From assembly GCF_016127315.1 (NCBI RefSeq), contig NZ_CP065997.1:4836001-4900000 (forward strand): a stretch of DNA of 64,000 nt, read 5' to 3'. The stretch is from Achromobacter deleyi (GTDB taxonomy: Bacteria > Pseudomonadota > Gammaproteobacteria > Burkholderiales > Burkholderiaceae_B). Shown piece after piece: positions 51,754-60,447 of the stretch (the stretch's first letter is position 1; each line of letters starts with the position of its first letter). The position numbers and the translations under genes were made by a program. The notes under the pieces are model-generated. The model had not been told where the DNA came from. It did no database searches and saw nothing but the letters and a program-made list of their open reading frames with translations.

Positions 51754-53426
51754 CACGCCTGCGGCGCGGCCAGCGGGATCGACATCTCGTGGTGGAAGAG
51801 ATTGTCGGGATCGACGCTGCGCTTGGTGGCGATCAGCGCGGCGGTCTTGTTGCCGTAGTACAGGTCGAGCCATTGCGGGTCGACGTGGCTGTGGCTGGCG
51901 TCGGTGTACTTCATGTCGGTGTCGGGGTAGTTGATGTAGCACCCCTCGAACGGCGAGCCCGGCTGGTTGCTGGGCTTGCCGCCGTACTGCGCGAAATACT
52001 CGTCGTACAGGTCGGCGATCCACTTGATGTGGAAGGCGTCCTGGGCCGGATCGGTCCAGTACACCTGGAACTGCGACTTCAGCAGTGACGAGCGCTGGCA
52101 CACGCTGGTCGGGTTGGCGCTCTCGTCGTTGCGGTTGATGCGGCCGCCGTACGAGTCGATCTGCACCAGCGCCTGGTTCAGGCGCGGGTCGTCCGAGCCG
52201 TTCAGGTATTCCCACATGGCCATGATCTCGACGTCGCTGAAATTGGCCTTGTGATACGCGGACTTGTACTTGCCGCGCTGGTTGCTGCCCGAGCCGTTGA
52301 TGCTCTGCGTCAGCCACAGCCAGTCCATCTTCTGCGCATCGTTGACCGCATGCGCCAGCATCCGCGGCGCCGGATGGGCCACGCGGTGCGACGGGCCATA
52401 CCAATGCGTGGACAGGTTGACGGCGGGCGCGGCGCCGGCCGCCGCGTTCATGGTGGCGACGAAGTCCAGGAACGGCTGGTCGCGCGCGCCGCCGACCTTG
52501 CCGTCCTTGCCGGTGTACTGGATGCTCAGCACCACGTCGCCGGTCGAGCGGTGCTGCACCTTCAGCAGCGTGAACAGGCCGCCGTTGGCCTTGGCCGGGT
52601 CGGGGCTGTTCCAGTCGGCGTCATGGTCGGCGAACCACTGCCAGTAGGCGCGCATGAAGCGCGCGAAGTTGGCGCGGCCGGCCGTGCCGGCGCCGAAGCT
52701 GGCCCAGGGGTAGGACAGCGACAGCCAGTAGGCTTCCTGCGGCGCCGCGGGCAGGTCGGCGTAGTAGTAGGTCAGGATGATGCCGTAGTTGCCGCCGCCG
52801 CCGCCGCGGCAGGCGATGAACAGGTCGCGGTCGGCGCCGGTGCTGTGCAGGTTGACGTGCTTGGCGACCAGCTTGCGCGCGCCCGGGCCTTGCGGCACCA
52901 GGATGTCCACGCCCGAGAGCCAGTCCACCGTCAGTCCGTGCAGGCGCGACAGCAGGCCGTAGCCGCCGCCGACGATGTGCCCGCCCGAGCCGACCGAATA
53001 GCACGAGCCACCGGGCAGGGTGCGGTTGGCGGTCTTGTACAGGTCCAGGTAGCCATCCCAGTTCTGGTTGCCGGACGCGGCCGCGAAGCGGTAGCGCGCG
53101 GCGGGATTCCAGGGCGAGGGGATGTCGCCGGCCTCGCGGTAGCGCAGGCCGGTCATCAGGCTCAGGTCGATGATGGCCAGGGGCTGGCCGTGGTCCTGCG
53201 GCAGTTTGTTGGCTACGAAGCCTTCGTAGCAGTGGCCGCCGCTGCGCACCGTGATGCGGCAGCCCTGGGCCAGCGCGGCGTTGGCCGCGTCCAGCACGTC
53301 CTGCGGGGTCTTGCAGACGTAGATGGCGTTGGCGCCCTGGCCCGTGGTGGGGAAGCGCAGGTTGAAACCCTTTTGCAGGGTCGCGTAACGCGGGTCATTG
53401 CTGTCAATCAGGGAAAAATCCGACAT
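51753..53426 (-). CDS. BBE-type FAD-linked oxidase, probably bicovalent flavoprotein
   Basis: The 557-residue protein has the PP/FAD-binding domain (about 30-220) and a C-terminal berberine bridge enzyme domain (about 500-552, YINYPDTDM then LYYGNKTAALIATKRSVDPDNLF). His65 in RSGGHCYEGF and Cys142 in GGSCYSVGSGGH are placed like the residues that attach FAD through both 8-alpha and C6. Such oxidases act on sugars or alkaloids and make H2O2. The start is ATG 53426 with an AGAGG site; a GTG two codons earlier is less well placed. No signal peptide is evident. Confidence 0.88.
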   Translation of the reverse strand: MSDFSLIDSNDPRYATLQKGFNLRFPTTGQGANAIYVCKTPQDVLDAANAALAQGCRITVRSGGHCYEGFVANKLPQDHGQPLAIIDLSLMTGLRYREAGDIPSPWNPAARYRFAAASGNQNWDGYLDLYKTANRTLPGGSCYSVGSGGHIVGGGYGLLSRLHGLTVDWLSGVDILVPQGPGARKLVAKHVNLHSTGADRDLFIACRGGGGGNYGIILTYYYADLPAAPQEAYWLSLSYPWASFGAGTAGRANFARFMRAYWQWFADHDADWNSPDPAKANGGLFTLLKVQHRSTGDVVLSIQYTGKDGKVGGARDQPFLDFVATMNAAAGAAPAVNLSTHWYGPSHRVAHPAPRMLAHAVNDAQKMDWLWLTQSINGSGSNQRGKYKSAYHKANFSDVEIMAMWEYLNGSDDPRLNQALVQIDSYGGRINRNDESANPTSVCQRSSLLKSQFQVYWTDPAQDAFHIKWIADLYDEYFAQYGGKPSNQPGSPFEGCYINYPDTDMKYTDASHSHVDPQWLDLYYGNKTAALIATKRSVDPDNLFHHEMSIPLAAPQA

Positions 53427-53780
53427 GCGCACCTCTATGGTTGATTTTCATAAGTGCAGGATGCAAGCGGGGGTCGCCCGCCGGCAACGCGGGATGACAA
53501 GCTTTGGAAAGCCGCCGGTGCCGGGTACCGCTAAAACCGGGGCCGGTTGATTCTGGGTCAAGTGGATGACGGTTTCAAGCCAGGTGCGACAGGCGCCCGG
53601 GGCGGCGTGACACGAGGATGTGATGTGGCGGCGGCGCGTTGGCGAGCGGGCCCCGTTGGGCGTCTGGGCGCGGGGCGTTGCCGGCGGGCGCCCCGCAGGC
53701 TGGACGCTGCCGGCGCGCGGGGCTAGGATAGGCGCAGCGTTTCGGCAGGCTCGGTGACGCTCACGGTCTTCATTTCCATA
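53427..53780. other. 354-bp gap before the gdhA leader, no gene seen
   Basis: Between the FAD oxidase start and the gdhA leader hairpin no convincing coding frame is visible. The left part may hold the oxidase promoter, facing left. The rest is GC-rich with several short self-complementary patches (for example around 53683-53725) and no clear tandem repeats. It may include the upstream part of the gdhA promoter. Confidence 0.6.
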
Positions 53781-53826
53781 TTATGTCCCCAATTAATATT
53801 TTTTCTGAAAATATGGGGACACATAA
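53781..53826 (+). promoter_or_regulatory. AT-rich hairpin ahead of gdhA
   Basis: TTATGTCCCC (53781-53790) pairs with GGGGACACATAA (53815-53826, a 2-nt bulge) and an inner ATATTTT/AAAATAT stem (53796-53802, 53808-53814) closes on a 5-nt loop. It ends 45 bp before the gdhA ATG. Its composition contrasts with the GC-rich surroundings. It may be a regulator-binding inverted repeat or, if transcribed, a leader structure. Confidence 0.55.
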
Positions 53827-53870
53827 AGGATATGGATAAAATGGCGCAACTTTGTCAGGAGAGCATGTTC

Positions 53871-55160
53871 ATGTCTCAAACTCCCACCCATGCCTTGCCG
53901 TCTTATCTGAATGCCGAAGAACTCGGCCCCTGGGGTAATTACCTGCAACAAGTCGATCGGGTCACCCCGTATCTCGGATCGCTGGCGCGCTGGGTCGAGA
54001 CCCTGAAGCGCCCGAAGCGCTCGCTGATCGTCGACGTGCCGATCGAACTGGACAACGGCAGCGTGGCCCACTTCGAAGGCTATCGCGTGCAGCACAACAC
54101 CTCGCGCGGCCCGGGCAAGGGCGGCGTGCGTTTCCACCAGGACGTGACCCTGTCGGAAGTGATGGCGCTGGCCGCCTGGATGTCGGTCAAGAACGCCGCG
54201 GTCAACCTGCCGTACGGCGGCGCCAAGGGCGGCATCCGCGTCGACCCGCGCAAGCTGTCGCAATCCGAACTCGAGCGCATGACGCGCCGCTACACCTCGG
54301 AAATCGGCGTCATCATCGGCCCGTCCAAGGACATTCCCGCCCCTGACGTGAACACCAACGCCCAGACCATGGCCTGGATGATGGACACGTACTCCATGAA
54401 CGAAGGCTCGACCGCCACCGGCGTCGTGACCGGCAAGCCGATCGCGCTGGGCGGCAGCCTGGGCCGCGTCGAGGCCACCGGCCGCGGCGTGTTCGTGGTC
54501 GGCTGCGAAGCCGCGCGCGACCTGAACATCGACGTGTCCAAGGCGCGCGTGGTGGTGCAGGGCTTCGGCAACGTGGGTGGCACCGCCGCCCGCCTGTTCC
54601 ATGAAGCCGGCGCCAAGGTCATCGCGGCGCAGGACCACACCGGCACGGTGCACAACGCCGCCGGCCTCGACGTCCACAAGCTGCTGTCGCACGTGTCGCA
54701 GCATGGCGGCGTGGGCGGCTTCTCCGGCGGCCAGGCCCTGGACAAGGACGAGTTCTGGACGCTCGAAACCGAATTCCTGATCCCGGCGGCCCTGGAAAGC
54801 CAGATCACCTCGGCCAATGCCGCCAAGGTGCGCGCCAAGATCGTGGTGGAAGGCGCCAACGGCCCGACCACCCCGGAAGCGGACGACATCCTGGCCGAGA
54901 ACGGCGTGTACGTGGTGCCGGACGTGCTGGCCAACGCCGGCGGCGTGACGGTGTCGTACTTCGAATGGGTGCAGGACTTCTCCAGCTTCTTCTGGAGCGA
55001 GGACGAAATCAACCAGCGCCTGGAACGCATCATGCGCGAGGCCTACGCCTCGATCGCGCTGGTGGCCCGCGAGCACAAGGTGACGCTGCGCACCGCCGCG
55101 TTCATCGTGGCTTGCACGCGCATCCTGCAGGCCCGCCAGGTGCGCGGCCTGTACCCGTAA
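53871..55160 (+). CDS. gdhA: Glutamate dehydrogenase (Glu/Leu/Phe/Val dehydrogenase family)
   Basis: The start at 53871 ([13 protein letters not shown]) has an AGGAG site 9 bp upstream; earlier Met codons (from 53832) are less well spaced. The 429-residue product has the substrate-binding domain with the catalytic Lys region ([33 protein letters not shown]) and the Rossmann domain ([17 protein letters not shown]). It interconverts glutamate with 2-oxoglutarate and ammonia, and length and motifs match the NAD-dependent form of this group. It lies alone, behind a leader hairpin, and ends with strong hairpins. Confidence 0.93.
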   Translation: MSQTPTHALPSYLNAEELGPWGNYLQQVDRVTPYLGSLARWVETLKRPKRSLIVDVPIELDNGSVAHFEGYRVQHNTSRGPGKGGVRFHQDVTLSEVMALAAWMSVKNAAVNLPYGGAKGGIRVDPRKLSQSELERMTRRYTSEIGVIIGPSKDIPAPDVNTNAQTMAWMMDTYSMNEGSTATGVVTGKPIALGGSLGRVEATGRGVFVVGCEAARDLNIDVSKARVVVQGFGNVGGTAARLFHEAGAKVIAAQDHTGTVHNAAGLDVHKLLSHVSQHGGVGGFSGGQALDKDEFWTLETEFLIPAALESQITSANAAKVRAKIVVEGANGPTTPEADDILAENGVYVVPDVLANAGGVTVSYFEWVQDFSSFFWSEDEINQRLERIMREAYASIALVAREHKVTLRTAAFIVACTRILQARQVRGLYP

Positions 55161-55170
55161 GTCCTTCTGG

Positions 55171-55245
55171 CGCCGGGCTTCGGCCCGGCGTGGGAGGAGC
55201 AGTGAGGAAGACAGGCAAACCGCCCCGCAAGGGGCGGTTTGCTTT
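55171..55245 (+). terminator. Two hairpins after gdhA
   Basis: The first is CGCCGGGC-TTCG-GCCCGGCG (55171-55190), a stable UUCG-closed stem with no T tract. The second is a 12-bp perfect stem (55215-55226 with 55231-55242, GCAA loop) followed by TTTC. The second probably ends gdhA transcription. Confidence 0.75.
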
Positions 55246-55291
55246 CGGGGCGCCGGGATGCATGGAGCAAGCCGGATGCGGTTCCCTGGCG

Positions 55292-56092
55292 CTATGCCGG
55301 CCTGACCGCCGCTAGCCGCAGATAGCGCTGGGGCGCGGCGCCAAGCGCGCGCCGGAACATGGCGCTGAAGGCATTGGCGTTGGCATAGCCCATGCCGCGC
55401 GCCACGCGGGCCACGGGTTCGCCCAGCGACAACTGGCACACGGCCTCGGCCAGCCGCAGTTGCTGGCGCCACTGGCCGAAGGTCAGGCCGGTTTCGCGCT
55501 TGAACAGCCGTCCCAGGGTGCGGATGCTGGCGCCGGCCTGGGTGCTCAGCAGTTCCAGGGTGTCGTTGTTGGCGGGCATGTGCATCAGGGTTTCGCAGAC
55601 CTTCAGCAGGCGTTTGTCTTGCGGCAGGGGCAGCTTGCCCTGTTCGACCACCGGCGCCTCGCGCAACTGACGCAGCAGCAAGGGCACGATCAACGCGGCA
55701 TTGCTGTCCGGCGCGTATTCGCGCGCATCGCGCAGCATGCCGCCGATGAGCTCGCGCAGCAAGGCGCCCACCTCGATCTGGCGGCAGACGGTCCAGAGCC
55801 ACGGGGCGGTGTCGGGTTCGACACGCAGCGACCGCATCTTGACGGCGCCCACCATGTGCAGTTCGTGGTCCACGCCCGGCGCGATCCAGAGCGCGTGCAG
55901 CGGGGCGAGCGTCCAGGCGCCTTGCGAGGTGAGCACGCGCACCACGCCCTGGATGGCGTGCACCAATTGGCCCTGTTCATGGCTGTGCCAGATCTCGCGT
56001 TCGCCGTGGGCGTAATCGTGGGCGTGGGCAATGACCGGCCGGGGCAGGCGTTGGTAGCCGGTGGCGAAACGCTGCCGCCAGAGTGAGTCCAT
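55292..56092 (-). CDS. AraC-family regulator with N-terminal cupin
   Basis: The 266-residue protein has an N-terminal cupin (about 25-85: HDYAHGEREIWHSHEQGQLVHAIQGVVRVLT, HALWIAPGVDHELHM) and a C-terminal AraC double HTH (about 165-260, DTLELLSTQAGASIRTLGRLFKRETGLTFGQWRQQLRLAEAV, MGYANANAFSAMFRRALGAAPQRYL). This cupin subgroup usually responds to small organic acids, not siderophores. It is divergent from the TonB receptor gene (171-bp gap), which it may regulate together with Fur. Confidence 0.85.
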   Translation of the reverse strand: MDSLWRQRFATGYQRLPRPVIAHAHDYAHGEREIWHSHEQGQLVHAIQGVVRVLTSQGAWTLAPLHALWIAPGVDHELHMVGAVKMRSLRVEPDTAPWLWTVCRQIEVGALLRELIGGMLRDAREYAPDSNAALIVPLLLRQLREAPVVEQGKLPLPQDKRLLKVCETLMHMPANNDTLELLSTQAGASIRTLGRLFKRETGLTFGQWRQQLRLAEAVCQLSLGEPVARVARGMGYANANAFSAMFRRALGAAPQRYLRLAAVRPA

Positions 56093-56183
56093 GGCAAATC
56101 GCTTTGATCAAAAAAGATGTGAAAGCGCCAGAAATTGGCCGGTTTGCGGCGGAATTTGGCTCCCTGCATTCTAGTTTAAATAT

Positions 56184-56202
56184 TTAAATACTAATCATTG
56201 TT
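56184..56202 (+). promoter_or_regulatory. Possible Fur box upstream of the TonB receptor
   Basis: A 19-bp AT-rich element matches the GATAATGATAATCATTATC consensus at 12 of 19 positions, including TAATCATT in the centre and right arm, and lies 62 bp ahead of the receptor ATG. Fur regulation of a siderophore receptor is expected; this particular site is a weak match. Confidence 0.45.
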
Positions 56203-56263
56203 ATTTGATGTTTATCTAGCGGCTGCCCGGCAGGGGTGGCCCGCCCATTGGAGAATGCCAAGC

Positions 56264-58408
56264 ATGTTTGCAGGACTGACGCGATGCCCGCTGGCGGCAT
56301 CCACGCTGGCGCTCGCCTTGGCGGCGTGCTGGACGGTGTCCGCCGCCGCCCAGGAAGCCCGCCAATTGCCCGCGATCACGGTAACGGCCGGCGCGGCCGC
56401 AGAGAAGGCCGACGGCCCCGCGCCCGGCGTGGTGGCCAGCCGCAGCGGCGTGGGCAGCAAGACGGACACGGCCCTGATCGATACGCCGCAGTCGGTATCG
56501 GTGGTGACGCGTGACCTGATGGACGCGCAGGCCGCGCAAACGGTGGACCAGGCGCTGCGCTACGTGCCGGCGGTGTACAGCCAGGACAATGACCTGCGTT
56601 TTGACCAGCTGCGCATCCGTGGTTTTGACGCCGATTCGTATCTGGACGGCATGAAGCTGAACCGTACCACCTGGTTCGCCACGCCACGCATCGACCCGTA
56701 TTTCCTGGAACGCATGGACGTGCTGCGCGGCCCTTCATCGGTGCTGTACGGCCAGGCGAGCCCGGGCGGCGTGGTGGACATGGTGACCAAGCGCCCCACC
56801 AGCGAGCCGCTGCATTCGGTGGAGTTCGGCATTGGCAACCACCAGCGCTACCAGATGGGCTTTGATTTCGGCGGCCCGGTGGACGAGGACGGCAAGTGGC
56901 TGTATCGCGTGACGGGGCTGGGACGCGACGCCAATACCCAGACCGACCACGTCAAGGAACAACGCGTGGGCATCGCGCCGGCGCTGACCTGGCGGCCCAG
57001 CGGCGACACCAGCCTGACGCTGCTGGCCAGCTACCAGTACGACCCCGAGGGCGGGCTGTTCAACCCCGTGCCGGCCTACGGCACCGCGCTGTGGAACCCC
57101 AACGGCCGGCTGCGCCCGGACGCCTATCTGGGCGATCCGGACCGCGACCGCTTCAAGCGCACGCAGTATTCGGTGGGCTACCTGCTCGAGCATCGCTTCA
57201 GCGACGCCTTGCAGGTGCGCCAGAACGTGCGCTATCTGCGAGACGATATCGACTACTACCAGACGTCGCTGTCCAGCCCGCTGGGGCCGGACCGGCGATC
57301 GGCCTATATGTGGGCCAACGTCAACAAGGAACACCTGTCGCAATTCACGATCGACAACCAGGCGCAGCTGGACTTCCAGACCGGGGCGCTGCGGCACACG
57401 CTGCTTGCGGGGGTGGACTACCAGTACCTGGAAAATGACATCCGCCGCGGCGGGCAGTATTTCGGCGCCAACCCGATCAATGTGTACGACCCGGACTACA
57501 GCGGATTTCCGCGGGTGCCTGTCACGGTCAACCAGACCACCCGCCTGACGCAGCTGGGCGGCTACCTGCAGGAGCAGCTGCGCTGGGACCGCTGGCTGCT
57601 GACCGTGGGCGGGCGCCAGGACTACGCGCGTACCGACGACACGCAGCGCGACGCGCAGACCGGCGCGCGCACCGCGTCCACCGATACGGGCGACCACGCT
57701 TTCACCTGGCGCGCGGGCCTGAACTACAAGTTCGACAACGGCATCTCGCCCTACGTCAGCTATTCCACTTCGTTCCAGCCGCAGAGCGGCAACGACGCGA
57801 GCGGCGCGCCGTTCGTGCCGACGCGCGGCAAGCAGTACGAGGTAGGGGTGAAGTTCCAGCCGGCCAACGTGCGCAGCTTCGCCACGGTGGCGCTGTATGA
57901 CCTGCGCCAGACCAACGTGCTGACGGCCGATCCGCAGCGGCCGCAGTTTTCGGTGCAGTCCGGGGAAATCCGTTCACGCGGGCTGGAGCTGGAAGCACAC
58001 GCCGAATTGACGCGCGAGCTGAGCCTGGTGGCATCCTATGCCTACATGGACAACGTCGTCACCAAGGCCAACGACGCCAGCCAGGGCAAGCATCCCACCG
58101 GCGTACCCAAGCACATGGCGTCGGTCTGGACCGACTACACCATCCATGGGGGCGACCTGAACGGGCTGGGCTTTGGCGGCGGCGTGCGCTATCTCGGCAA
58201 GACGTACGGCTCGGTCGACAACACCTTCACCTTGCCCGGGCGCGTGCTGGTGGATGCGGCGGTGCACTACGACACCGGCCGCTGGCGCTTTGGCCTGAAC
58301 GCCAGCAACCTGTTCAACAAGCAGTACCTGGCCTACTGCAACAGCACCATGATCTGCTACTGGGGCGCGAGCCGCACGCTGCTGGCCACGGCCCGGTACC
58401 AGTGGTGA
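56264..58408 (+). CDS. TonB-dependent siderophore receptor
   Basis: The start at 56264 (MFAGLTRCPLAAS) has a GGAGA site; an ATG 9 bp earlier is too close to it. The 714-residue outer-membrane protein has a signal peptide, a TonB-box-like ITVTA, a plug (about 60-195: LIDTPQSVSVVTRDLMDAQ, RIRGFDADSYLDGMKLN, ERMDVLRGPSSVLYGQASPGGVVDMVTKRP) and a 22-strand barrel ending in Trp (TARYQW), needed for BAM assembly. No N-terminal signalling domain is present, so it does not act through an ECF sigma factor. The siderophore is unknown. Confidence 0.92.
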   Translation: MFAGLTRCPLAASTLALALAACWTVSAAAQEARQLPAITVTAGAAAEKADGPAPGVVASRSGVGSKTDTALIDTPQSVSVVTRDLMDAQAAQTVDQALRYVPAVYSQDNDLRFDQLRIRGFDADSYLDGMKLNRTTWFATPRIDPYFLERMDVLRGPSSVLYGQASPGGVVDMVTKRPTSEPLHSVEFGIGNHQRYQMGFDFGGPVDEDGKWLYRVTGLGRDANTQTDHVKEQRVGIAPALTWRPSGDTSLTLLASYQYDPEGGLFNPVPAYGTALWNPNGRLRPDAYLGDPDRDRFKRTQYSVGYLLEHRFSDALQVRQNVRYLRDDIDYYQTSLSSPLGPDRRSAYMWANVNKEHLSQFTIDNQAQLDFQTGALRHTLLAGVDYQYLENDIRRGGQYFGANPINVYDPDYSGFPRVPVTVNQTTRLTQLGGYLQEQLRWDRWLLTVGGRQDYARTDDTQRDAQTGARTASTDTGDHAFTWRAGLNYKFDNGISPYVSYSTSFQPQSGNDASGAPFVPTRGKQYEVGVKFQPANVRSFATVALYDLRQTNVLTADPQRPQFSVQSGEIRSRGLELEAHAELTRELSLVASYAYMDNVVTKANDASQGKHPTGVPKHMASVWTDYTIHGGDLNGLGFGGGVRYLGKTYGSVDNTFTLPGRVLVDAAVHYDTGRWRFGLNASNLFNKQYLAYCNSTMICYWGASRTLLATARYQW

Positions 58409-58423
58409 GGATCCGCTGAACGC

Positions 58424-58454
58424 GACGGCGGCCTTGATGTACAAGGCCGCCGTC
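58424..58454. terminator. Bidirectional hairpin between converging genes
   Basis: A perfect 13-bp stem (58424-58436 with 58442-58454, 5-nt loop) is followed by TT on the plus strand. It lies between the TonB receptor stop and the DUF3298 lipoprotein stop and probably terminates both. Confidence 0.6.
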
Positions 58455-58474
58455 TTGCCTGAACGCCTGCCGCA

Positions 58475-59293
58475 TCAGGACTTCGGCAGCAGTTCCGGCT
58501 TGAGGATGCCGCGCAGGTCGGCGTAGGGGATGCTCAGCTCGGGCTCGCCGTACGAGTACGGCGCGATCGAGTAGGCGTCGTACTTGACCACGATGCCGTC
58601 GCGCGTGAGCGCGAAGTTGTCGCTTTCCTGGAACGGCCACATCTTGCCGTAGGCCGCCGGGTCGCGCTTGGCGTCGCTGTTGCCGGCCAGCCACTTGGCG
58701 TGGGCGCGCTGCAGCGCGGCGACGTATTCGGCGCGGCGGCCGGGGATCAGGGCCTCGTCCAGCGCCATGACGCGGCCGCGGCTGCGTTCCCAGTTCAGGT
58801 ACTGGGTGGCGGGGATGCCGTGCGCCGCGCCGGTCAGGAACTGCTCGGTGTGCAGCTCGATCGAGACGATGTCGCCGATGGCGTCCTTGACGCTGGCCTT
58901 GAAGAAGGTGGCGTCGCGCGGGCGCGCGGTGGACCAGAAGTACTGCGTGTATTCCGACAGCGTCTCGTAGGGGCCGCGGCGGTTGGCGTCGGTGCCGGTC
59001 ATGTAGGCCAGCACGTGGTCGACCAGCGCGGTCAGCTTCGGGATGCCGGGAAAGGCCACGCTGTCGATCTCGATGCGCGGGCAGTCGCCCTTGCAGTCGG
59101 GCTTGTTGGACGCCCACTTGATGCGCTCGGTGGCGAGGTCGCCGATCTTTTCGGGCGTGGCCGTGCTGGCGGCCGCCGTCGGCGACTCCAGCGTGATGTT
59201 GGCGGGGGGCGAACTGCCGCAGCCGGCCAATGCCAGCAGGGCGGCTCCCAGGACCGCGGCGGACAGGCCGCGCGGCATACGGGGACGACGCAT
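58475..59293 (-). CDS. DUF3298/RsiV-like lipoprotein
   Basis: The 272-residue protein has a lipobox LALAGC (Cys25) and a periplasmic domain (about 55-270) of the DUF3298/RsiV type: IKWASNKPDCKGDCPRIEIDSVAFPGIPKL, FLTGAAHGIPATQYLNW and NFALTRDGIVVKYDAYSIAPYSYGEPELSIPYADLRGIL. The related RsiV region binds lysozyme in Firmicutes; here a peptidoglycan-linked role is only inference. It follows the split lipoate ligase after 64 bp on the same strand, so it may be transcribed from that promoter. Confidence 0.82.
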   Translation of the reverse strand: MRRPRMPRGLSAAVLGAALLALAGCGSSPPANITLESPTAAASTATPEKIGDLATERIKWASNKPDCKGDCPRIEIDSVAFPGIPKLTALVDHVLAYMTGTDANRRGPYETLSEYTQYFWSTARPRDATFFKASVKDAIGDIVSIELHTEQFLTGAAHGIPATQYLNWERSRGRVMALDEALIPGRRAEYVAALQRAHAKWLAGNSDAKRDPAAYGKMWPFQESDNFALTRDGIVVKYDAYSIAPYSYGEPELSIPYADLRGILKPELLPKS

Positions 59294-59357
59294 TGAACTA
59301 CCTCCAGAAAACCCGGCCGCGCGCGGGCGCGGCCGTCCAACGGTTACCCGCGGCGGA

Positions 59358-60134
59358 TCAGGGAACGACCGCGGTCCATTCGGGCGTGGAGAACTTCTCG
59401 GCGGCCTGGGCCTCGGCCTGCGCCAGCGTGGCGGCGCCCAGCTGGCCCGGCGTCAGCCGGTGCAGGCTGGCGAAGGTATCCACCATGCGCTGGATGATGA
59501 CCTCGCGCGCCAGCCCGGTCTGGGTGCGCAGCGGGTCGACGCGCTTCTTGGCGCTGGTGGTGCCCTTGTCCGACAGTTTCTCACGCCCGATGCGCAAGAC
59601 TTCCACCATTTTATCGGCGTCGATGTCGTAGGACATGGTGACGTGGTGCAGCACCGCGCCGGCGCGGCGCGCCTGGGCGGCGCCGCCGATCTTGCCGATG
59701 TCCGAGGCGATGTCGTTGAGCGGCTGGTACCAGGCCTTGATGCCCAGCCCCTGCAGCGCCTGCAGCACCCAGGCGTCCAGGAACGCATAGCTTTCCTGGA
59801 AGCTCATGCCGTGCACCAGCGCCTGCGGCGCGCTCAGCGAATAGGTGATGCTGTTGCCCGGCTCGATGAACATCGCGCCGCCGCCGCTGACGCGGCGCAC
59901 GACCTCGATGCCGTGGCGCCGGGCGCCCTCGGGGTCGACTTCGTTCTTGAGCGATTGGAAGCGGCCGATCACGACCGCGGGCGCCGACCATTCCCAGATG
60001 CGCAGGGTGGGCGGGCGCGTGCCGGCGCCGACTTCGTCGGTGATGACGGCGTCCAGCGCCATGTGCAGCGCGGGGCGCTGCGGGGCTTCGTGGATCAGTT
60101 GCCAGTCGTAGTCGTTCCAGTCGGTGCGCGTCAT
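59358..60134 (-). CDS. lplA: Lipoate-protein ligase A, catalytic part
   Basis: The 258-residue protein is the large domain of LplA, which activates lipoate with ATP and joins it to the lysine of E2 or GcvH domains. Landmarks are RRVSGGGAMFIEPGNSITYSL, IGKIGGAAQARR with the key Lys148, and AVLHHVTMSYDID. It lacks the C-terminal accessory domain, which is encoded by the separate overlapping gene upstream (60131-60406). Thus it is a two-gene ligase of the Thermoplasma type rather than a truncated protein. Confidence 0.88.
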   Translation of the reverse strand: MTRTDWNDYDWQLIHEAPQRPALHMALDAVITDEVGAGTRPPTLRIWEWSAPAVVIGRFQSLKNEVDPEGARRHGIEVVRRVSGGGAMFIEPGNSITYSLSAPQALVHGMSFQESYAFLDAWVLQALQGLGIKAWYQPLNDIASDIGKIGGAAQARRAGAVLHHVTMSYDIDADKMVEVLRIGREKLSDKGTTSAKKRVDPLRTQTGLAREVIIQRMVDTFASLHRLTPGQLGAATLAQAEAQAAEKFSTPEWTAVVP

Positions 60135-60406
60135 GCCAGCGCCCTCCGCAGCACCACCGCCACGGCCTCGGCCGAGAAGCCGAACATTTCGGTATTGGCG
60201 GGCAGCGCCGACTGCACCGCCAGCGCCAGTTCCAGCTCGCCGGCGTCGGCGGGCAGGCCGTTCAGGCCGGCGTTGATGGCTTCCAGCGCTTCCGGCGGTT
60301 CGAGAAAGAAATCACCGCTGATGCGGACATCGGCCAGGCGGCCGTCGCGGACTTCCAGGTCCGCGACCACCAGCTTGCCGCCGGGGACTTTGTATTCGCC
60401 GTGCAT
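60131..60406 (-). CDS. Lipoate-protein ligase accessory domain (LplB-like)
   Basis: The 91-residue protein is the small C-terminal domain of LplA encoded separately: MHGEYKVPGGKLVVADLEVRDGRLADVRISGDFFLEPPEALEAINAGLNGL. The GEYKVPGGKLV and ISGDFF strands are typical. It stands directly before the lplA gene and overlaps its start by 4 bp (ATGA), ensuring matched synthesis. In archaeal split ligases this subunit is required for lipoate activation, so the same is expected here. Confidence 0.85.
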   Translation of the reverse strand: MHGEYKVPGGKLVVADLEVRDGRLADVRISGDFFLEPPEALEAINAGLNGLPADAGELELALAVQSALPANTEMFGFSAEAVAVVLRRALA

Positions 60407-60447
60407 GGGGCGCTCCTTTGATAATCAGGGCCTGCGCCGGGCGGCGG

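Noticed and set aside
53832..53870. Earlier gdhA start codons (53832, 53841, 53865)
   Set aside because: Only ATG 53871 has an AGGAG site at normal distance, and it gives the 429-residue length usual for this group.
53793..55802. 669-codon minus-strand frame opposite gdhA
   Set aside because: It is the antisense shadow of a highly conserved dehydrogenase and ends in low-quality His/Ala/Gly-rich sequence; the genuine minus-strand gene is the AraC regulator at 55292-56092.
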